Shown one piece after another: positions 5,886 through 12,559 of a stretch of 12,559 nt of DNA. The position numbers and the translations under genes were made by a program. Source of the DNA: Acidobacteriota bacterium (GTDB lineage: Bacteria; Acidobacteriota; Blastocatellia; Pyrinomonadales; Pyrinomonadaceae); contig JAIVGV010000102.1 of the NCBI GenBank assembly GCA_020201365.1, forward strand, positions 1-12,559. Reading direction: 5' to 3'. The notes under the pieces are model-generated. The model was given only the letters and a program-made list of their open reading frames with translations. It had not been told where the DNA came from and ran no database searches. The number at the start of each line of letters is the position of its first letter. The first letter of the stretch is position 1.

Positions 5886-8699
5886 ATGCGCCAAACAACA
5901 GTGAAGCCCCGCACTCAAAAGCGCACGCACTTTCTTTCGCTCGCCTTCGCGCGCGCGGCGCTCGCCGCGCTCGTCGCACTCGTCGCGTTCGCGGCGGTCG
6001 CGTTGGCGCAGCAGCCGCCGCAACAGCAGCGCAAGCGCGTCACGCCGCTGAAAACGTCCGACGCGGCGCAGGGCTCGCGCGTGACGATCACCTCCGACAG
6101 CAACCTGAGCGACTACCGCGCCTACCGCAGCGGCGACCGCTTCGTCGTCATCGTCCCGCAGGCGGAGGGCGGCGGCGGCGAGGGCGCGCGCGGTCGGGGG
6201 TTCGAGGGCGCGCAGGTCACGCGCAACGGCAACGATCTCGTTTACACCTTCAGGCTCGCGCCCGGCGCGTCAGCCAAAGTCAACCAGCGCTTCAACCGAC
6301 TGGACGTTCAGTTCACCGCGCCGAAGGACGCAAACGCGCAGGCGTCCTCGACGCCCGCGCCCGCCGCGACCCCGCGCGTCGCCGCCGAAATCTCCGGCTT
6401 ACCGGCGCAGCCAAACGCGAACGCGCGCGCGAACGCGAACAGTCAGACGGCGACGAACGCCTCGGCGCTCGGCGCGGCGACTAACCGCAACACCTCTACG
6501 ACGAACCCGAACGACGTCTCGCCCTCGCTCGGCGGCACGGCCGTCGCCGCCGGGTCTGTCGCCGGGAAGCGCGCGCAAGAAGAGCCCGTCGCCGCTGACA
6601 CGGAGCGCGTCGGCGAAGAGATCGGCAAGTTGTTCGCGGGCGAGCCCTACGACGAGTCGGTCGTCGGCGCGCGCGACGCGGCGACGCGCGAGCTTGTCGC
6701 GAGCGAACTGCTCGCCGCGCTCTCAAGTCGCCACCCGCAGCGCAACGCGCGCGCGCGCGCGGCGTTCCTCAAACACGGCTACTTCAACGACGCGACGCGC
6801 GACCTGCAGTCGGCGGAAGCCCCCGCGCGCCGCGCCTCCTCCGCGCAGGCGCTCGCGCTGCTCCACGACCGCGCCGCCACCCCGCACCTCGTCGCCGCTC
6901 TAGACGATCCCGCGCCCGACGTGCGCCGCGCGAGCGTCGAAGCGCTCGCGTCCATCGGCGATCCTGCGGCGCTCGGCGCGCTCGAAGCGTTGCGCTGGCG
7001 CGAGACCTCGCGCCAAGTGCCGCGGACGCTCCTCCAGCACGCCGTCGAGACGCTGACGCGCACCGCCGAAGAGGAGGCGAAGAAGACTGCGACCGTCGCG
7101 ACCGAAGAGACGATCATCGCCGAGTCCGCTGCGACGACAGCCGAAGCCGCGCCGCCCGCGACCGAAGCGGCGCAGCCTGTGACCGAGGTGGCGAAGCACG
7201 AGACTGGAGCAGCGGCGACCGCGACGGAAGTCGCGCAGCCCGCTGGCGACGTTGAGTCGCAGGCGAGCGAGGTCGCGCCGGTCGAAGCCGCCGCGCCGGG
7301 CGTCGGGGAAGTTGCTCCGAGAGCGGCTGATGAATCCGCTGGTGCGCCGAGTGCCGAGAAGCTGCCGTTCGACGAGCCCGCGTTCGCGGAGTCGTCTGTC
7401 GCGCCTTCGGCCGAGGCGTTCGCGCCCGCGGTCGAAGCGGAGGCGGGAGAGCCCGCCGCCGCGCGTGCGCCCGTCGAGTCACATGACGACGAATCGTCCG
7501 TCCTCGATCTGTCGCACGCCGAGTCGCCCGTCGCGCAGTCGCGCGCGGAGCAGGCTGCCGAGCGCGGCGAGGCTGTTTACACGTTCGACGAGGTCGAGAG
7601 TGCCGCCTGGTCTGCGCGCGGAGAAGAGGCTGGCGAAGCCGCCGCGACGCCGCGTCAACGCGGCACGGGCGGTCTCGAATCGCGCCCGTCCGTTGAGGGG
7701 TTCGAGCGTCCGACTGAGGCGGAGCAGCACGTTTACGCCGCGCCGGAGTTCGCCGCCGCGCCGGTCGAGAGCGCGGCTGAAGAGTGGCTCGACTTGGGCG
7801 TGGAGGAGCAGCACCTGTCGCCTCCCGCCGGGGGCGCCGGAGAGTCGCGCGCCGCTTCGCAAGAGGGTCGCGCGGGCGGGTCGGCGCCGTTTGCCTTCGA
7901 GCCGACCGCCGAAGTCGAAACGCCGCAGCCGCGCCCGGGCGGGGCGGAGACTGCGCCGCCCGCCGCGCCGGCACCGCCGACTGCCGCCGCGCATGATCGC
8001 GCGTCGTCCGGCTTCGCCTCGCACGTCGAAGACACGGGGACGGGCTTGTCGCTGGCGGACAAGGGGATCGAGCTGTCGGGCGTCGAGCCGGAAGACGTCT
8101 CGATCATCCCGAAGGCGATCCAGCTACGGCTCGCGAGCGACGACGCGGCGGAGCGCGCCGCCTCCGTGCGCGCGCTCGCGCACCTCGACACGGGCGAAGC
8201 CTTCCAACAGATCTGCGTCGCGTTCGACGATCCGGCGCAGGAGGTTCGCAACGCCGCCGCGCGCGCACTCTACGACCTCTCCGCAGACCGCGCCGAATCC
8301 TTCACGCGCGCGCTGCGCGAGTCGCCGCCCGAACGCCGCCGACAGATCGGCGCGTCGCTCGCGTCTTCGGGTCTCGCCGACGAAGCCGTCTCGCAACTGA
8401 CCGGCGAGAGCCGGGAGAGGACTTACGACGCCTTCTCGCTGCTCTTCCTGATGGCGAAGGCGGGCGAGACCGCGCCGCTCATCCGCGCCGTCGAGTCGCA
8501 CGCGGACAGCGACGTGCGCCTCGCGGTCGTCAAGCTGCTCGCGCTCTCGGGTCAGCAGGAGGTCTTGCCGTCGTTCCGCCGCCTCGCCGTGCGCGGGAGC
8601 CTCCCGACGGAGGTGCGCGCCGCCGTCATGGAGGCGATCTACCAGATCAGCAGCGCTGGTCAGCCGCCCGCTCCGAAGCCGACGCGAACGGTGCAGTAA
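5886..8699 (+). CDS. Exported AMIN-like/HEAT-repeat protein (paralogue 2)
   Basis: This is a 937-residue protein of unknown function. It starts with a basic N-terminus and a hydrophobic Ala-rich helix (about 17-41) ending in a likely signal-peptidase site (AVALA, then QQPPQQQ). An AMIN-like domain follows (about 64-145: SRVTITSDSNLSDYRAY, DRFVVIVPQ, NDLVYTFRLAPGA), then an Asn/Ala/Thr linker. A first HEAT-like block (about 240-395) contains DVRRASVEALASIGDP. A very long acidic Glu/Ala/Val/Pro linker (about 396-735) precedes a second HEAT-like block (about 740-925). It is colinear with the preceding gene; the C-terminal 79-residue blocks share 32 identities by hand count. Unlike that paralogue it has no transmembrane helix after the AMIN-like part, so the HEAT blocks should lie outside the cytoplasm. 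No Shine-Dalgarno is visible before the ATG. The gene ends at the edge of repeat locus B. Confidence 0.83.
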   Translation: MRQTTVKPRTQKRTHFLSLAFARAALAALVALVAFAAVALAQQPPQQQRKRVTPLKTSDAAQGSRVTITSDSNLSDYRAYRSGDRFVVIVPQAEGGGGEGARGRGFEGAQVTRNGNDLVYTFRLAPGASAKVNQRFNRLDVQFTAPKDANAQASSTPAPAATPRVAAEISGLPAQPNANARANANSQTATNASALGAATNRNTSTTNPNDVSPSLGGTAVAAGSVAGKRAQEEPVAADTERVGEEIGKLFAGEPYDESVVGARDAATRELVASELLAALSSRHPQRNARARAAFLKHGYFNDATRDLQSAEAPARRASSAQALALLHDRAATPHLVAALDDPAPDVRRASVEALASIGDPAALGALEALRWRETSRQVPRTLLQHAVETLTRTAEEEAKKTATVATEETIIAESAATTAEAAPPATEAAQPVTEVAKHETGAAATATEVAQPAGDVESQASEVAPVEAAAPGVGEVAPRAADESAGAPSAEKLPFDEPAFAESSVAPSAEAFAPAVEAEAGEPAAARAPVESHDDESSVLDLSHAESPVAQSRAEQAAERGEAVYTFDEVESAAWSARGEEAGEAAATPRQRGTGGLESRPSVEGFERPTEAEQHVYAAPEFAAAPVESAAEEWLDLGVEEQHLSPPAGGAGESRAASQEGRAGGSAPFAFEPTAEVETPQPRPGGAETAPPAAPAPPTAAAHDRASSGFASHVEDTGTGLSLADKGIELSGVEPEDVSIIPKAIQLRLASDDAAERAASVRALAHLDTGEAFQQICVAFDDPAQEVRNAAARALYDLSADRAESFTRALRESPPERRRQIGASLASSGLADEAVSQLTGESRERTYDAFSLLFLMAKAGETAPLIRAVESHADSDVRLAVVKLLALSGQQEVLPSFRRLAVRGSLPTEVRAAVMEAIYQISSAGQPPAPKPTRTVQ

Positions 8700-8700
8700 G

Positions 8701-8728
8701 TCGTAAATCGTTGATCGTAAATCGCGGG
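8701..8728. repeat. Degenerate 7-bp tandem array, left arm of locus B
   Basis: Units are TCGTAAA, TCGTTGA, TCGTAAA and TCGCGGG, beginning one base after the TAA of the second HEAT gene. The reverse complement of 8701-8722 matches 8782-8803 at 19 of 22 positions by hand alignment, so it pairs with the right-hand array. Confidence 0.7.
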
Positions 8729-8774
8729 CTGGCGAAGGACACACGAGTCGTCTTTCGCCAGCCCGCGAACTTTT
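8722..8774 (+). terminator. Long GC-rich hairpin after the second HEAT gene, possible terminator
   Basis: Positions 8723-8740 and 8750-8767 form an 18-bp stem with one G-U wobble and a 9-nt loop; 14 of the base pairs (8723-8736 with 8754-8767) are uninterrupted. A short T-tract (TTTT, 8771-8774) follows after three bases. It resembles an intrinsic terminator for the HEAT gene, but the U-run is short, so it may instead stabilise mRNA or be the core of the repeat element that surrounds it. Confidence 0.55.
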
Positions 8775-8785
8775 CTGCGCGTTTT

Positions 8786-8820
8786 ACGATTCACGATTTA
8801 CGATTTACTATTTACGAGAT
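8786..8820. repeat. Degenerate 7-bp tandem array, right arm of locus B
   Basis: Units are ACGATTC, ACGATTT, ACGATTT, ACTATTT and ACGAGAT, in perfect 7-base register. The array ends one base before the uvrB ATG (8822), so it occupies the position where a Shine-Dalgarno would be expected. It is the inverted partner of 8701-8722. Confidence 0.75.
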
Positions 8821-8821
8821 C

Positions 8822-10810
<1,989 letters not shown>

Positions 10811-10840
10811 AGTGCCTGGACGTTCTCACTACGGTAAACG

Positions 10841-11185
10841 ATGATCTTCGTTTTCGCTGAGGATAGCTCGCTGGAAGTCGTCGGCAGCCTCGAAGAGGCG
10901 GAGCGCAACTACGAAGGCGTTGACGTGGAGGGCGGAGTCTTCACCTTCTTCGACGAAAGCGGCGCATACTTGAAGCCCGAATTCACTACGCCGAACAGAA
11001 GCGGCAGGCGTTTGCTGGGCATCTTCAAATTAGTCGAATCCGGCAAATACAGGCTCCGACCCTCGCCTGAGTCTGACAAAGACATCTCCTCTTACTTATC
11101 CACGACGGCGCTGCTTGAGCCGAATCCTTGGTTCAAGAACCTCGAAGAGGTCAGCCGGTTTCTGCAAGCCCGCAGCGATTCATGA
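10841..11185 (+). CDS. Small protein of unknown function
   Basis: This 114-residue protein starts MIFVFAEDSSLEVVGSLEEA and is not one I recognise. It is soluble, with no signal peptide or membrane helix, and acidic at the N-terminus. Predicted strands (FVFAEDSS, GVFTFFDES, RLLGIFKLVESGKYRLRP) and a C-terminal helix (NPWFKNLEEVSRFLQA) suggest a small alpha/beta domain. The style resembles small immunity-type proteins of polymorphic toxin systems, but no toxin gene is beside it, so I make no functional call. GC is about 55% by hand count (191 of 345), visibly lower than its neighbours, and codon use is more mixed. It begins 30 nt after uvrB, and its TGA directly abuts the ATG of the next gene, so it may be co-transcribed with both. 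Confidence 0.65.
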   Translation: MIFVFAEDSSLEVVGSLEEAERNYEGVDVEGGVFTFFDESGAYLKPEFTTPNRSGRRLLGIFKLVESGKYRLRPSPESDKDISSYLSTTALLEPNPWFKNLEEVSRFLQARSDS

Positions 11186-12559
11186 ATGCTGATTAAGTCG
11201 CAGCCCGACGAGTTACAGTCCTACACTGCGGACGCGAGCAACCTCGCGGGCGGTCACGCGGCGCGCGTCGTCTTCCCCGAAACGACGGAAGAGGTCGCGG
11301 AAGTTTTGCGCGAGGCGACGCGGACGCGCACGCCCGTCACCGTCTCGGGCGGCGGCACGGGCATCGTCGGCGGGCGCGTGCCGTTCGGCGGGATCGTGTT
11401 GGCGACGGATCGGCTGAACCGGATCAAAGAGATCGCGAAAGAAGGGGGCGGCGGGCGCGCGGTCGCCGAGGCGGGCGTCGTGCTCGCGGACTTGCGGCGC
11501 GCGGTCGAATCTCGCGGCTTACTATACCCGCCCGACCCGACCGAGACGAGCTGCTACCTGGGCGGCACGATTGCGACGAACGCGTCGGGCGCGCGCACCT
11601 TCAAGTACGGCGCGACGCGCGACTACGTGAAGCGCTTGAAAGTTGCGCTGGCGAGCGGCGACGTGATCGAGATCGCGCGCGGGCAGTTGCGCGCCGACGC
11701 GGGCGGAAAGATCGTCGTTCCGCTCGCGAGCGGTCGGGCGATTGAGACGCGGCTGCCGTCGTACCGTATGCCGCAGACGCGCAAGCACTCCGCGGGCTAC
11801 TTCGTCGAGCCCGGCGCGGACTTGGTAGATCTCTTCGTCGGCAGCGAGGGCACGCTCGGCGTCGTCACCGAAGCCGAGTTGAAGCTGCTCGCGAAGCCCG
11901 AAGGTCTGCTGAGCGGCGTCGTCTTCTTCGCGCGCGAAGACGATCTGCTCGCCTTCGTCCGCGACGCGCGCGCGGCTCTCCACGGGGGGGCAGAATCGCG
12001 CCGCGCGGACGCGCCCGACTCCTGCGCTGCGATTGGTGCGCGAGCCCTCGAATACTTCGACCGCAACTCGCTAGACTTCCTGCGCGCCGAGTACCCGGAG
12101 ATTCCGCACGACGCGGCGGGCGCGATCTTCTTCGAGCAGGAGACGACGCGCGAGACGGAGGACGGGCTGATGGGCGCGTGGCTCGCGCTGCTCGAACGCC
12201 GCGGGGCGTTGCTCGACTCTTCGTGGTTCGCGACCGCCGAGCGCGATCAGTCGCGGCTGCGCGAGTTCCGCCACGCCCTGCCCGTCCTCGTCAACGAGTG
12301 GCTCGCGCGGCACAGGCAGCGCAAGGTCTCGACCGACATGGCTGTGCCCGACGAGCACTTCGCCGCCATGCTCGACTTCTATCGTGTGGGTCTCTTTTCG
12401 AGCCGACTCGCTTACGTCATCTTCGGGCACATCGGCGACAGCCACGTCCACGTCAACATCCTCCCGCGCGACGACGCGGAGGCGGCGCGCGCGCGCGAAC
12501 TCTACGCGCGCTTCGTCGGCGAAGCAGTCTCTTTAGGCGGCACGATCTCCGCCGAGCAC
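11186..12559 (+). CDS. FAD-linked oxidoreductase, GlcD/D-lactate dehydrogenase type (3' end outside window)
   Basis: The reading frame runs 458 codons from the ATG at 11186 to the window edge without a stop. It shows the PCMH-type FAD-binding pattern: TVSGGGTGIVGGRVP (52-66), YPPDPTE (114-120), CYLGGTIATNASGARTFKYG (123-142) and VGSEGTLGVVTEAELKLL (218-235). The C-terminal oxidase domain follows, with STDMAVP and the metal-ligand motif HIGDSHVHVN (415-424). It ends in GTISAEH, which in the family is followed by GxG and only a few dozen more residues, so most of the protein is here. Relatives oxidise 2-hydroxy acids such as D-lactate or glycolate; the substrate cannot be read from this sequence. 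The N-terminus is short compared with E. coli GlcD. The start codon directly follows the stop of the preceding small gene. A run of seven G lies at 11984-11990 within the frame. Confidence 0.9.
   Translation, partial: MLIKSQPDELQSYTADASNLAGGHAARVVFPETTEEVAEVLREATRTRTPVTVSGGGTGIVGGRVPFGGIVLATDRLNRIKEIAKEGGGGRAVAEAGVVLADLRRAVESRGLLYPPDPTETSCYLGGTIATNASGARTFKYGATRDYVKRLKVALASGDVIEIARGQLRADAGGKIVVPLASGRAIETRLPSYRMPQTRKHSAGYFVEPGADLVDLFVGSEGTLGVVTEAELKLLAKPEGLLSGVVFFAREDDLLAFVRDARAALHGGAESRRADAPDSCAAIGARALEYFDRNSLDFLRAEYPEIPHDAAGAIFFEQETTRETEDGLMGAWLALLERRGALLDSSWFATAERDQSRLREFRHALPVLVNEWLARHRQRKVSTDMAVPDEHFAAMLDFYRVGLFSSRLAYVIFGHIGDSHVHVNILPRDDAEAARARELYARFVGEAVSLGGTISAEH

Noticed and set aside
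8711..8821. Longer UvrB N-terminus from TTG 8711
   Set aside because: The extra 37 codons are made entirely of the repeat element, and the standard UvrB N-terminus begins at 8822.

Overview
This is a GC-rich, CpG-rich bacterial chromosome segment with ordinary coding density and no mobile-element genes, tRNA, rRNA or CRISPR array that I can see. Product types, codon use (GCG, ACG, TCG and CGC dominate) and the scarcity of Shine-Dalgarno sequences would fit an Acidobacteriota genome such as Blastocatellia. That placement is inference and only moderately secure; no marker gene in the window settles it.

Layout. Minus strand, left: the 5' end of a cvpA-like gene (1-142), 17 nt behind purC (160-1065, SAICAR synthase), preceded by a DinB/YfiT-family gene (1292-1783). 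A 362-bp divergent region (1784-2145) separates dinB from the plus-strand genes. Plus strand: an OmpR/PhoB-type response regulator (2146-2925), two long paralogous proteins with signal peptide, AMIN-like domain and HEAT repeats (3178-5787 and 5886-8699), uvrB (8822-10810), a small unknown gene of lower GC (10841-11185), and the start of a GlcD/DLD-type FAD-linked oxidoreductase that runs off the window (11186-12559).

How the genes relate. purC and cvpA form a compact purine-type unit with a good sigma70-like promoter. dinB has its own promoter and the only strong Shine-Dalgarno sequence I found. The two HEAT proteins look like an ancient tandem duplication. The first has a transmembrane helix placing its HEAT domain in the cytoplasm; the second lacks that helix, so its HEAT domain should be exported. 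Their role is unknown, and they are the best candidate for an undescribed system here.

The other notable structure is non-coding. Two intergenic regions (about 1163-1313 and 8701-8820) share one architecture: short arrays of degenerate 7-bp units facing an inverted array of the same unit across a unique core. The unit sequence differs between the two loci. Both sit between co-directional genes, one supplying the stop codon of dinB and the other filling the whole gap up to the uvrB start codon.
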